From the NCBI GenBank assembly GCA_039177555.1, contig JBCDFV010000020.1:1-64000 (forward strand): a stretch of DNA of 64,000 bases, read 5' to 3'. The stretch is from JANQGH01 sp039177555 (GTDB lineage: Bacteria > Pseudomonadota > Alphaproteobacteria > DSM-16000 > Inquilinaceae). The notes under the pieces were generated by a model. That model was not told where the DNA came from, made no database searches, and saw nothing but the letters and a program-made list of their open reading frames with translations. Numbering within the stretch: position 1 is the stretch's first letter; every line of letters starts with the position of its first letter. This document shows positions 18,901 to 26,563 of the stretch, piece by piece. Made by a program: the position numbers and the translations under genes.

Positions 18901-19180
18901 CGGAGATGCCGTTGCGCGATCGCGAGACCATTTCGTCGATCTGTTCGATCTCCAGCAGCTCATCTTCGATCTTGTCGGTCACCAGGGCTTCGACGCGCTC
19001 GGCCGTCGCGCCCGGGGCCGGCGTCACGATCGTGGCGAACAGGTTGGTGATCGTCGGGTCTTCCTGGCGGCCGATCGTCACGAAGGCCGACAAGCCGACG
19101 ACCAGCACCACCGCGATCAGCAGCGCCAGATAGCGCGGTTGTCGAAACAGCAGGGTGGGCAGATCGGTGCGGCTAGACAT
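15980..19180 (-). CDS. RND-family efflux pump, inner-membrane transporter
   Basis: A 1066-aa resistance-nodulation-division permease. The first helix is near residues 17-37, two large periplasmic loops follow, and the hydrophobic blocks at about 345-490 and 850-1000 are as expected. In helix 4 the motif LLVDSAIVMTD gives Asp407 followed by Ser408, where AcrB-like pumps have two Asp; Asp-Asn or Asp-Ser variants are seen in other RND subgroups. ATG at 19180 overlaps the adaptor stop by 8 bases; a TTG 12 bases upstream is less likely. The adaptor gene precedes it. No outer-membrane TolC-like gene or dedicated regulator adjoins. Substrate unknown. Confidence 0.92.
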   Translation of the reverse strand: MSSRTDLPTLLFRQPRYLALLIAVVLVVGLSAFVTIGRQEDPTITNLFATIVTPAPGATAERVEALVTDKIEDELLEIEQIDEMVSRSRNGISVITLELSPYITDAEIDQVWVDVRSALDDAELEFPEGVPSPTLETDRGNAFTSISAITWRGDGEPNLAIMGRFAEDLQDRLRAVPGAELVQIWGGPDEEIVVEFDRNVLTSLALTPDAVAAAIASADAKVAAGQLRADNNLVIEVAGEIEDLDRIRDVPIASSGDTIVRVGDVATVRRTLVNPPDNLAFAELEPAVVVAVRMAVNLQVDTWMAQVRDVLAEFEATLPGGLDHEQIFDQSVYTAQRFSTLGENLAIGVGLVVIVLFVTLGWRSAAIVALILPLTGFMAIGLLEAQGVPLHQMSVTGLIVALGLLVDSAIVMTDRIRSRLENGARPVDAVGEAVRHLWLPLLASTITTVLAFMPMALLPGAPGDFVSAIAIAVITALVSSWLLAILVTPAISGFVLARVGKGPRRWWRNGIGGGPFRWLFARSLDLSLRFRILSIMVAVALPIIGFVSLPTLTAQFFPGADRDQFYVQMRLPARASLDQTVDVVRQAHAILREEEAVETVAWFAGRSAPAFYYNMLMNQDGVARFAEALVTATSAQAAVDLMPDLQDRFDHELPGAQIFVREILQGPPVVAPVELRIFGPDLDQLRALGEQARLLMTQVPAITHTRAALNGGVPQLQFQADEDVARLLGLSLGDVARQLETNLEGAMGGSLIEATNELPVRVRISSDERGNVADIGSMDILAPTSGPSADLFPGVPLSALGELTLVPSQQSIPHLDGERFNSVLGYVDAGVLPQEAFAAFQQLIEENPLPLPIGYRLEFGGDADARADTVRDLMASVALIVTLTLVTIVLTFNSFRLSLVVATVAGLSMGLSFLSLALLGFPFGIQALIGAIGSIGVSVNVAIIILTELKGDRRAVAGDPVAIRNIVLGTSRHIFSTTLTTFGGFIPLILGGGGFWPPFATAIAGGVLLSSIVSFYFVPPIFSLITRSRPVATFEDADDALSRGDGRSAMPLPSPGNNADGLRSVG

Positions 19181-20354
19181 TGTCCGCGACAAGCGAGGTC
19201 AGGGGTACGATCCGCTGGCCCGGCGTTACCCGTTCGACCCCGACGGAAACCACGCGATCGCCGTTCGAGACCGTGCCGCGCACGAACACTTGGTCGGAGG
19301 CGAAATGCAGGACCTCGACTTCCTCGCGCTCGACCACCGTGTCGCCGAACGGGGTATCGCGCGCGACGAAGACGGACCACAGGCCGTCAAGGCCTTGGGT
19401 CAGCGCCGCCACCGGCAGCCAATAGCCCGGTTCGGCGTGGTAGCGTTCCAAGGTCAGGCGGGCGATCTCGCCGGATGGCACGCTGATCGTATCGCCGAAG
19501 ACCAACACGGCGGTCACCGTGCGGGTCTGTCGATCGATGTCGCGGCGCAGTGCGTGCAGGGTCGCTTGCATCGTCCGGTCGCCAATGGCGATCTCGAACA
19601 CTTCGCCGACATCCAGCCGTTCCGCCAGCGGTACCGGAATGCCGATACGGGCTTCCATGACGTCGGTCTCGACAATGTCGAGCACGGGTTGGCCCGCTTG
19701 CAGGACGGCCCCGATGTCGGTCATCCGTGCGCCGACGGAACCGTTGAAGGGCGCCCGCAGCGTCGACTTATCGATCTGGATCTCCACGTTCCGAATGGCT
19801 GCGTGGGCCTGTTCCAGGGCCGCCTCCAACGCGATGCGTTCGAGATAGGATTCGTCCAACCGCTGGTCTGTGGCGTGCCCCATGCGGTTCAGTTCCTGCT
19901 GCCGCTCTTCGGTGCGGACGGCGAGTTCGACCTGCGCCTCCAACTCGTGAACCCGGCTTTGCAGCTCGTCGAAGCTCGCCTCCAGCAAGGCCGTGTCGAG
20001 GCGCGCAATGGTGTCGCCGGCGCGGACGCTATCGCCCTCGTCGACCAGGATCTCGACCAGCCGGCCCGGCAGTTCGAAGCTCGCGCTGGTCTCCCGGCGC
20101 GCGACCACCCGACCGACGAATTGGCGCGGCACGGTGTAGCCGTCCGCCTCGACAATGGTCAGGATTTCGACCGGTATCGGCGCGGCCAAGGTCGCCTCGT
20201 CGCTGGCGCTACCCGGCTGGCGCAACGTGCTCACGGCGAACAGCACGGCGCTGACGATAATCGCGCCGACAACAACCTGACCGGTCAGGCCCAAGGCACG
20301 CCGGATGAGGCCGCGCCTGACGGGCGCCTCTGCATGTGAGTGCTGATCACTCAT
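19173..20354 (-). CDS. RND efflux periplasmic adaptor (membrane fusion protein, HlyD/AcrA family)
   Basis: A 393-aa adaptor linking the RND permease to an outer-membrane channel. After an N-terminal anchor helix (about 24-44), the barrel-sandwich halves GRLVEILVDEGDSVRAGD (about 95-115) and LRAPFNGSVGARMTDIGAVLQAGQ (about 185-210) flank a short helical hairpin (about 120-175), then a beta barrel and a membrane-proximal domain. The ATG at 20354 was chosen because the longer frame begins with TTG and has no ribosome-binding site. There is no lipobox, so it is anchored by the helix. First gene of the two-gene pump operon. Confidence 0.92.
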   Translation of the reverse strand: MSDQHSHAEAPVRRGLIRRALGLTGQVVVGAIIVSAVLFAVSTLRQPGSASDEATLAAPIPVEILTIVEADGYTVPRQFVGRVVARRETSASFELPGRLVEILVDEGDSVRAGDTIARLDTALLEASFDELQSRVHELEAQVELAVRTEERQQELNRMGHATDQRLDESYLERIALEAALEQAHAAIRNVEIQIDKSTLRAPFNGSVGARMTDIGAVLQAGQPVLDIVETDVMEARIGIPVPLAERLDVGEVFEIAIGDRTMQATLHALRRDIDRQTRTVTAVLVFGDTISVPSGEIARLTLERYHAEPGYWLPVAALTQGLDGLWSVFVARDTPFGDTVVEREEVEVLHFASDQVFVRGTVSNGDRVVSVGVERVTPGQRIVPLTSLVADNV

Positions 20355-20474
20355 GTTCGTTCTCAAGATCAATAACCCCAACGGCAATTTGTACGTGTAT
20401 CATGGGCATGAGATCAAGTATTCATGTCAATCCTGGGCAGGCGGGCGGTCGTTACCGCCAACCTCTCGCGCCAT

Positions 20475-20502
20475 CAGATAGAACGTGTAATTACACTGTC
20501 AA
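20475..20502 (-). promoter_or_regulatory. Candidate promoter and operator of the RND pump operon
   Basis: On the minus strand TTGACA (20502-20497) and TATCTG (20480-20475) are 16 bases apart, and the spacer contains the perfect 12-base palindrome GTGTAATTACAC (20485-20496). A palindrome between -35 and -10 boxes is the usual place for a TetR-type efflux repressor. The regulator itself is not in the window. The start codon is about 120 bases downstream. Confidence 0.5.
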
Positions 20503-20538
20503 GCCGATGCCTGCTCTTCGTCGCGACGGCCCAGGACA

Positions 20539-20558
20539 GATCACACACATGTGTGATC
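20539..20558. promoter_or_regulatory. 20-base palindrome GATCACAC-ACAT-GTGTGATC
   Basis: The arms are perfect over 9 bases with a 2-base centre. It lies 7 bases upstream of a TTGACG (20566-20571) that could be the -35 box of the esterase gene, with TAGATT (20587-20592) as a poor -10 at a short 15-base spacing. It may be an operator for the esterase, for the divergent pump operon, or both. Confidence 0.5.
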
Positions 20559-20628
20559 CCGGCGGTTGACGCTTTCGCCGGTCCCATAGATTGCTGAGCC
20601 GGCAGTTGGGGCAGCAGGAGGTGCAGCG

Positions 20629-21483
20629 GTGCGTTCATGGATGGCCGGCTCTTTGTTGATCGTCTCACTCGGCCTCGGAACGGCGTATGGCCAGCCAGCC
20701 TGCGGGTCCGACCAGCCCTGCCCGATCAGCTTCCCTGACGGCGATGGTGTCGATGCGGGCCAGTACTACGTCGAAGTACCGCCTGATTGGGACGGCGAGA
20801 CGCCGTTGCCGGTGATCGTCTGGTTTCACGGCTATCAGGGGTCCGGACAGGCGGCGGTGAGCAATCGGGGCCTTGTCGGCGCCTGGACCGATGCCGGTTA
20901 CCTGTTCGTCGCTGGGGACGGGCGCGACAACACCTGGGCGCATCAGGGTTCGCCCAGCCAGGCGCGCAACGACGCGGCCTACGTCCGCGCCGTCATCGAA
21001 GATGTGCAAGACCGCTATCCGACCGACCCCGAACGCATCGTGGCGGCGGGGTTTTCGCAAGGTGGGTCGATGGTCTGGTCCGTGGCTTGCTATGTCGGCG
21101 CGCCCTTCACCCATTACGCCCCGATCTCCGGCGCCTTCTGGGAGCCGATGCCGGCGACCTGCGAGGCTGGGCCGGTCACCATGCGCCACACCCATGGCAC
21201 GTCGGACAGGGTGGTGCCCATGGCAGGGCGCCCGATCGGCGACCGCTGGCGGCAGGCGGACATCTTGGCCGGGCTCGACGTCCTGCGCGCGCTGAATGCC
21301 TGTCCGGCGATGGCCGATCGCGATGATCTCGCTGTCGGCAGCTCAACCTGTCAGGTCTGGTCGTCCTGCACGGATGGCGCGTTGCAGCTCTGTTTGAACG
21401 ATGGCGGCCACGGTGTTCCTTCCGGCTGGTCGGCGACGACGCAAGCCTGGATCGAGGCAACCGCTGGGTCAGGCGCCAATTAG
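20629..21483 (+). CDS. Secreted esterase, LpqC/PHB depolymerase-feruloyl esterase type
   Basis: An exported alpha/beta-hydrolase of 284 aa. The signal peptide covers residues 1-21 (cleavage near AYG-Q). The oxyanion motif WFHGYQGSG lies at 65-73, the nucleophile Ser143 is in GFSQGG, Asp193 is in GTSD and His261 is in GGHG, the order of LpqC-type polyhydroxybutyrate depolymerase or feruloyl esterase proteins. Eight mature cysteines suggest disulphides. The GTG start at 20629 is supported by AGGAGG at 616-621 of this kilobase (20616-20621), 7 bases before it. Its stop codon overlaps the stop of the facing MFS gene. Extracellular PHA or plant-ester substrate is inferred from the family only. Confidence 0.85.
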   Translation: MRSWMAGSLLIVSLGLGTAYGQPACGSDQPCPISFPDGDGVDAGQYYVEVPPDWDGETPLPVIVWFHGYQGSGQAAVSNRGLVGAWTDAGYLFVAGDGRDNTWAHQGSPSQARNDAAYVRAVIEDVQDRYPTDPERIVAAGFSQGGSMVWSVACYVGAPFTHYAPISGAFWEPMPATCEAGPVTMRHTHGTSDRVVPMAGRPIGDRWRQADILAGLDVLRALNACPAMADRDDLAVGSSTCQVWSSCTDGALQLCLNDGGHGVPSGWSATTQAWIEATAGSGAN

Positions 21484-22691
21484 GTGCTTTCCCGGGCTGC
21501 CGGCGCCTTGGCTGGTCCTAAGCGGCCGCGCAGACCGACATGCACCAACACGGCGCCGATCGCCAACGCCAGGCCGGCCAGGGCGCAAATGGCGGCAAAT
21601 CCGATGTCGGCGTAGATCTCGCCAAACACGGCCGCCCCGATGAACGATGCGGCGTATGTCACCGCGCTGTTCAGCCCCAGAATGGCGCCGCGCCGCGCCG
21701 GGTCCGCCCGCGACAGCAGCAGGACCAGCGCATTCAGGCCGAAATGGTTCACGAACCCCCAGATGGCGGACAGCACGATGACGGACCAAAAGGCCTCGGC
21801 CGCCGGGATCATGGCCAGATAGATCAGCGCCACCGTCAGCAGCGCCAGCGGAAACATCCGGCGCAGGCCGAACCGGTCGATCAGGCCGTCGCCAAGGCTG
21901 GCCAGACCAAAGCCGATGCCATAGGCCAGGACGAACAGCCCGGCAGGTGCAGCAGCGACGCCGTGGCTGACCCGCAAATGGTCGCCGACAAAGGGATAGA
22001 CGCCGTAAAAGCCGATCATGAAGGCGAAGCAGGTCGCCAGCAGGATCGGCACGGTTGGTATCTTCAGCGGCGCCAACGGACCCTCGCGCGCGGGTGCTGA
22101 CGCCGGCCGGTCTCTCGGCAGCAGCCGGACAAAGCCGATCAACGCGACGAAGCCGACGCCGACCAGCACCAGGAACACCGATCGCCAGCCCGCCAGATCG
22201 GTCAGCAACGCGGCGGCCGGTATGCCCAGAACCAGCGACAGCGACCAGCCGGCCAGGACCCGCCCCAGGGTTCGGGCTTCGGCCCCTTTCGGCGCGACGG
22301 TGGCGGCCAGATGATAGGTCGCCGGCAGGACAATCCCGGCGCCAAGGCCGGCCATCCCCTGGGCAACGGCGAGCGCTACCCATGACTGGGCGAACGCGCT
22401 GGCGCCGATCGCCAGCATCATGACCACCATCCCCAGCAACAGCACAAGGCGCGGCCCGACCCGGTCGATGTGACGGGCGAGCGCAAAGGCCGACAAGGCC
22501 GTAGCGCCGCCATAGGCCGCGATCGCCCGTGCCACGTCGGCCGCCCGCGCATCGAAGTCGGCGGCGACATCGGTCAGAATCGGGCTCAAGACCAGCGAGT
22601 TGGAGCCGACCAAGGCGATGCCCAGGGTCAGCAGGCCAACCTGGATGGAGGTCGACCGCCGCGCCGCTTTCTCTTGATCATGCTCTGCCAT
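21480..22691 (-). CDS. Major facilitator superfamily transporter (12-helix, exporter-like)
   Basis: A 403-aa integral membrane protein with about 12 hydrophobic segments and the MFS motif-A-like loop ARHIDRVGPRLVLLLG between helices 2 and 3 (about 72-88). It lacks a binding protein and resembles drug or metabolite exporters of the DHA1/AraJ type. It is divergent from the Lrp-type regulator with only 47 bases between them, an arrangement typical of an exporter under local control, so amino acids or related metabolites are plausible cargo. Its last bases overlap the esterase stop codon tail to tail. Confidence 0.88.
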   Translation of the reverse strand: MAEHDQEKAARRSTSIQVGLLTLGIALVGSNSLVLSPILTDVAADFDARAADVARAIAAYGGATALSAFALARHIDRVGPRLVLLLGMVVMMLAIGASAFAQSWVALAVAQGMAGLGAGIVLPATYHLAATVAPKGAEARTLGRVLAGWSLSLVLGIPAAALLTDLAGWRSVFLVLVGVGFVALIGFVRLLPRDRPASAPAREGPLAPLKIPTVPILLATCFAFMIGFYGVYPFVGDHLRVSHGVAAAPAGLFVLAYGIGFGLASLGDGLIDRFGLRRMFPLALLTVALIYLAMIPAAEAFWSVIVLSAIWGFVNHFGLNALVLLLSRADPARRGAILGLNSAVTYAASFIGAAVFGEIYADIGFAAICALAGLALAIGAVLVHVGLRGRLGPAKAPAAREST

Positions 22692-22699
22692 GCAGGTTT

Positions 22700-22710
22700 A
22701 TTAGACTAAT
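22700..22710. promoter_or_regulatory. ATTAG-A-CTAAT palindrome between the MFS and Lrp genes
   Basis: An 11-base perfect palindrome with AT-rich centre in the 47-base divergent gap. Lrp/AsnC regulators bind short AT-rich sites of this kind and usually control themselves and the divergent gene, so it is a fitting local operator. Binding is inferred. Confidence 0.4.
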
Positions 22711-22738
22711 CCGCCCAAGTGATGAACAGGGTTCAAGT

Positions 22739-23239
22739 ATGATGGCAGAACAAACGAACAGCGTTCGGTCCAAACCGACGGCAGGCCGAACGACGGATGC
22801 CAAGGACAGAACCTTGTTAGGCCTGTTGGCGGAGGATGCCACGCGCAGCTATGCCGACCTTGGGCGGCTTTTGCACCTGTCGCCGCCGGCGGTCCACGAG
22901 CGGGTCAAACGGCTGAAGCGCGACGGCGTCATCAAGGCCACGGTGGCGGTGCTGGACGCGGAGAAGGTCGGCAAGCCCTTGCTGGCCTTCGTCCATGTCG
23001 ACACCGCCGGCTGGGGCAAGAGCGAACAGCTGATGGCGATGAGCAAGCTGCCGGAGGTCGAGGAGATCCACACCGTCGCGGGCGACACCTGTGTCCTGCT
23101 GAAGATCCGGACCGATGGCCCCCAGGCGCTGGAGGACATCCTGCGCGAGATCTACGACATCAATGGCGTGGAACGCACGCGCAGCTATATCGCGCTCAGC
23201 ACGGTCCTGGAACGCGGGGTTCGGCCTAGGGATGGGTGA
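22739..23239 (+). CDS. Lrp/AsnC-family transcriptional regulator
   Basis: A 166-aa regulator with an N-terminal helix-turn-helix (about residues 22-70: DRTLLGLLAEDATRSYADLGRLLHLSPPAVHERVKRLKRDG) and a C-terminal AsnC/RAM ligand-binding domain (about 75-160). Two ATG codons stand in tandem at 22739 and 22742; either may be used. Members respond to amino acids or similar small effectors. It is divergent from the MFS exporter gene, which is its likely target. About 20 bases after its stop lies the end of the opposing DHA2 transporter gene. Confidence 0.9.
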   Translation: MMAEQTNSVRSKPTAGRTTDAKDRTLLGLLAEDATRSYADLGRLLHLSPPAVHERVKRLKRDGVIKATVAVLDAEKVGKPLLAFVHVDTAGWGKSEQLMAMSKLPEVEEIHTVAGDTCVLLKIRTDGPQALEDILREIYDINGVERTRSYIALSTVLERGVRPRDG

Positions 23240-23260
23240 TCCTACCTTGTGGCAGGCGAC

Positions 23261-24574
23261 TTATGGCTCGGGCGCAGCCTCCGGCCGTATGGCAACCCAA
23301 ACCACGGCCAGCGTGACCAGTGCGAGCGCTCCGTTCACCAGAAACACGATGCCGAAATCGTTGCCCATCGCGTAGAGCGAACTGCTGACCGCGATCCCGA
23401 CCGTGCCGCCCAGCAGTTGAGACGACATGACGATGCCGCCGGCCTGGCCCTGCTTGTCGATCGGCACCGCGTTCGGGATGGCCCGTGCGGCCGGTATGTA
23501 CGCCAGGCCCATGGCGGCAGCCCAAGCCAGCAACCCTGGCAATAGAGCGACGTAGTCGTTCCATCCCTGGGCGATACCGATCCAAAGCAGGGACAGGCCA
23601 AACACGGCCATGCCGATCAGGGTCGGGGTCCGCGTGCCGATGCGATCGACCAGGCGCCCCGACGGTATCGCCAGAAAGGCTTGCAGCCCCACCGCCGGCA
23701 GCAGGGCCAGCCCAGTCACGAAGGCGCTGAGCCCGAGCGCATGCTGCAGATAGAGGGCGCCAAAAACCACGACCGTCGCCTTGTTGAACTGGGCGCTGAA
23801 CAGAACCAGCGTGCACACACTGACCGTGGCATTGGCAAACAGGTCGACCTCGATCAGCGGGTCGCGGCTGCGGATCTCGTGCAGCACGAATAGGGCGACA
23901 ACCGCGCAGCCACCTGCAAGCACGGGCCAGACAGCCAGTGACGTCCAGCCCCAATCGGAACTCTGCATGATGGCGAAGACAATCATGCCCATGCCGAGGA
24001 TCAGCGTAGCCAACCCGATACTGTCGAACCTGGCGCCGTTTCGTGTTCTCTGTGGATCTCGCCAATAGATCAGAACGGCCGCGCCAATTGCCAGCACGAT
24101 CGGTGGGTTGATCCAGAAGATCCAGCGCCACGACAGAAAATCCGTCAGGGCGCCGCCGACGAGAGGCCCCAGGGCCAGGAAGCTGGTGCCGATCGCCCCG
24201 TAGACCCCAACGGCAAAGCCGCGCTTTTCCGGTGGGAAGACAGTCGTGACGATGGCCAGCGAAATCGGAAAGATGAACGCGGCGCCAATGCCCTGAATGC
24301 CGCGTGCCGCGATGATCCAGGCCCCGTCCTGCGCCAGTCCAGCGGCCAGCGAGGCCAGGCCGAACAGGCCCAACCCCAGCAGCATCAACCGCTTGATGCC
24401 GACAATGTCGCCCAGGCGCCCGGCGGCGGCCGCCAGTCCTGCCAAGGTTAGGAGGTAAACGTTGATGACCCAGTGGCCGCCCACGACCGACAGGCCGAGA
24501 TCGTGTTGCAGCGCCGGCAACGCCACCGCGACGACGGTTTCGTCCAGCAGGATGACCCCGATGACCGCACCCAT
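23261..24574 (-). CDS. DHA2-family MFS drug transporter (EmrB/QacA type)
   Basis: A membrane protein of at least 437 aa with about 13-14 hydrophobic segments. The first helix has LLDETVVAVALPAL, the DHA2 helix-1 motif, and AAAAGRLGDIVGIKRL is the motif-A loop. The ATG at 24574 falls inside helix 1; the frame stays open upstream, and the peptide THSDNTKSKWILLLA before it looks like the natural N terminus. No ATG, GTG or TTG is available there, but a CTG at 24622 follows GAGGA, so a CTG start is possible. Monocistronic, tail to tail with the Lrp gene. Substrate unknown. Confidence 0.87.
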   Translation of the reverse strand: MGAVIGVILLDETVVAVALPALQHDLGLSVVGGHWVINVYLLTLAGLAAAAGRLGDIVGIKRLMLLGLGLFGLASLAAGLAQDGAWIIAARGIQGIGAAFIFPISLAIVTTVFPPEKRGFAVGVYGAIGTSFLALGPLVGGALTDFLSWRWIFWINPPIVLAIGAAVLIYWRDPQRTRNGARFDSIGLATLILGMGMIVFAIMQSSDWGWTSLAVWPVLAGGCAVVALFVLHEIRSRDPLIEVDLFANATVSVCTLVLFSAQFNKATVVVFGALYLQHALGLSAFVTGLALLPAVGLQAFLAIPSGRLVDRIGTRTPTLIGMAVFGLSLLWIGIAQGWNDYVALLPGLLAWAAAMGLAYIPAARAIPNAVPIDKQGQAGGIVMSSQLLGGTVGIAVSSSLYAMGNDFGIVFLVNGALALVTLAVVWVAIRPEAAPEP

Positions 24575-24682
24575 GGCGAGCAGCAGGATCCACTTGCTCT
24601 TGGTGTTGTCGGAATGCGTCAGGTGAGGGTCCTCGGGTCCGCGTGAACGGCACCCGAACTCTAGCCCGGCATTTGGGCCGCG

Positions 24683-25558
24683 TCAGCCCTTCACCGCCCC
24701 GGCAAGAAAACCGCTCATCACCCGTCTTTGTGTCAGGATGAACACGATGATCACCGGCACGCAGGTCAAGGTGGCCAGCGCCATGGTCGCTTGGAAGTTC
24801 ACGCCATATTCGGTGTTCAGCGACAAGAGGGCGACGGGCAGCGTGTACGTGTCGGGAGAGGTCGAGATCACCAGGATCTGAAACCACTGCTTCCAGTTCA
24901 GCAAGACCGCGATCAGGCATGCGGTCAGGACGACGGGCTTGGCCAAGGGCAGGACGATGCGTCGGAAGATCTGCCATTCCGTCGCCCCGTCCATGACGGC
25001 GGCGTCCAACAGTTCGCTGGGGATGTTACGGAAAAACTGCAGGAACAGGATGAACACCAGGGGCACGATGCTGATCGACAGCACGATGCCGACATAATTG
25101 CCGGCCTGGCTTTGCAGCAGGCCCAGATAATAGACGACGAAGTAGAGCGGGATCACCAACAGCATGTTGGGATACATGATCGCGACCAGGAACGTGTTCC
25201 GCACCGTTCCAAACAGCGGCAGCTTGGGCGATCGGTAAAGCGCGTAGGCGCCCATCGCCATGATCGAAACGCCCAACGCCGTGGCGACCGCCGTGATCAA
25301 CAGCGAGTTGGTCAGGTAGGTGGTAAGGGACACGCCGCCGATACTGGCGATGGTCTCATAGGCTGCGAAGTCGAACTGTTCCGGCAGCAGGGCAAGTGGC
25401 CGGGATAGCACTGCCTCCTGCGTGCGGAACGAGTTCACGATCATCCAGTAGAACGGGTAGACGAAGAAGATCGAGATCGCGATCGCGGCGGCATAGGCGA
25501 TGATGCGGATGGCCAGCCGGCTTGCCGCGCTCGGCTTCTTCCGCGCCGGTCCGCTCAT
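24683..25558 (-). CDS. ABC sugar importer permease, MalG type
   Basis: A 291-aa inner-membrane permease with about six helices. The EAA coupling loop is ELLDAAVMDGATEWQIFRRIVLPLAKP near residues 195-220, as in MalG/CUT1 importers. The ATG at 25558 (MSGPARKKPS) overlaps the MalF-type permease stop by 4 bases. The much longer open frame to 26554 is an out-of-frame reading over the partner gene and is not used. It is the last gene of the binding-protein/permease operon; no ATPase gene follows, and the next gene downstream is an MFS transporter. Confidence 0.92.
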   Translation of the reverse strand: MSGPARKKPSAASRLAIRIIAYAAAIAISIFFVYPFYWMIVNSFRTQEAVLSRPLALLPEQFDFAAYETIASIGGVSLTTYLTNSLLITAVATALGVSIMAMGAYALYRSPKLPLFGTVRNTFLVAIMYPNMLLVIPLYFVVYYLGLLQSQAGNYVGIVLSISIVPLVFILFLQFFRNIPSELLDAAVMDGATEWQIFRRIVLPLAKPVVLTACLIAVLLNWKQWFQILVISTSPDTYTLPVALLSLNTEYGVNFQATMALATLTCVPVIIVFILTQRRVMSGFLAGAVKG

Positions 25559-26496
25559 CGATAGTCCCCCCGGCTCATCGCCCATACGAGGGCGGCGGCA
25601 AGCACCGCAACGGCGGCGAACAGCACCGTCGCCATCGCCATGGCTTCGCCGTACTGGGCGTTGCCGAACTTGGTGTAGGCGAAATAGGAGACGAAGTTGG
25701 TTGAGAAGTTCGGCCCGCCGCGCGTGATCACCACGATCACGGTGAAGGTCTTCAGAAACTCGATCAGCGCATAGACAGAGTTGATGATGATCGCGGGCCT
25801 GAGCTGGGGCAGGGTGACATAGCGAAACCGCTGCCAGCGGGTGGCGCCGTCGATCCGCGCGGCTTCGTCCAGGTCGCGGTCCAGGAGCTGCAGATTGGTC
25901 AGGAAGATCAGGGTGTAGAGGCCGACATGGTGCCACAGCTCGACGATCGTCAGGGTCGCGAAGGCTGATACCGGCTCGGTCACGCCTGGAAACGCCGGCA
26001 GGCCGAGGCCGTGCAGCACCGCGTTCACGACGCCGAAATCCTGATTGAACATCCACTTCCAGACGATGAAACCGGCCACGTCCGGGGTGATGACCGGCAG
26101 GAAGATCGCCAGCTTGAACAGCGTGCGGCCGCGCTCCAGGATCGGTTGCGACAGCATGACCGCGAGGGCAAGCGCGACCAGAACGTTCAGCACCACCGAA
26201 ACGAAGGTGAACAGCAAGGTTCGCCACAGCGAGTCCAGAAAGTCCGGATTGCTGAGGATCTCGCGGAAATTCTCCAGCCCGACGAAGACCGGCTGGGGGC
26301 TGAGCGCCGTATAGCTCTCGGTGAAGGAGAGATAAATGCTCTGCCCGATCGGCCACAGGCCGAAGATCGCCGTCAGGGCGGCGAAGGGCAGCAGGAACAG
26401 ATAGAGCGTGCGCTTGTGCCAGGCGTTGGCGGCCGCTTTGCGCGACAAATGGGGCAGGAGGCGCCGTGGCGTGGCCGTTGCAACAGCCGTCGTCAT
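25555..26496 (-). CDS. ABC sugar importer permease, MalF type
   Basis: A 313-aa permease of the CUT1 group. It has a cytoplasmic N-terminal tail, a first helix at about 30-52, and the EAA loop DEAARIDGATRWQRFRYVTLPQLRP near residues 215-240. It is coupled to the MalG-type permease by a 4-base overlap and follows the binding-protein gene after a 67-base gap containing a hairpin. Together with the binding protein it should import a carbohydrate; an ATPase must be supplied from elsewhere. Confidence 0.92.
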   Translation of the reverse strand: MTTAVATATPRRLLPHLSRKAAANAWHKRTLYLFLLPFAALTAIFGLWPIGQSIYLSFTESYTALSPQPVFVGLENFREILSNPDFLDSLWRTLLFTFVSVVLNVLVALALAVMLSQPILERGRTLFKLAIFLPVITPDVAGFIVWKWMFNQDFGVVNAVLHGLGLPAFPGVTEPVSAFATLTIVELWHHVGLYTLIFLTNLQLLDRDLDEAARIDGATRWQRFRYVTLPQLRPAIIINSVYALIEFLKTFTVIVVITRGGPNFSTNFVSYFAYTKFGNAQYGEAMAMATVLFAAVAVLAAALVWAMSRGDYR

Positions 26497-26511
26497 CGCT
26501 CCAACCCCCAG

Positions 26512-26546
26512 GAAAAGGCTGCCGGACGACCGAAAGGCCGCCCGGC
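26512..26546 (-). terminator. Intercistronic hairpin between binding-protein and permease genes (attenuator-like)
   Basis: On the minus strand GCCGGGCG and CGTCCGGC (26546-26539 and 26528-26521, one G-U pair) enclose a 10-base loop and are followed by AGCCTTTT. Such hairpins often let the binding protein be made in excess of the permeases by partial termination or 3'-end protection. Confidence 0.45.
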
Positions 26547-26563
26547 CAAATCAAATCGCGGGC

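Noticed and set aside
20539..20558. CRP/FNR-type binding site
   Set aside because: Half-sites are oriented TCACA...TGTGA, the reverse of the CRP order TGTGA-N6-TCACA.
24683..26554. 623-codon open frame across two ABC permease genes
   Set aside because: Its first half reads the MalF gene out of frame; only the part from 25558 has permease features.
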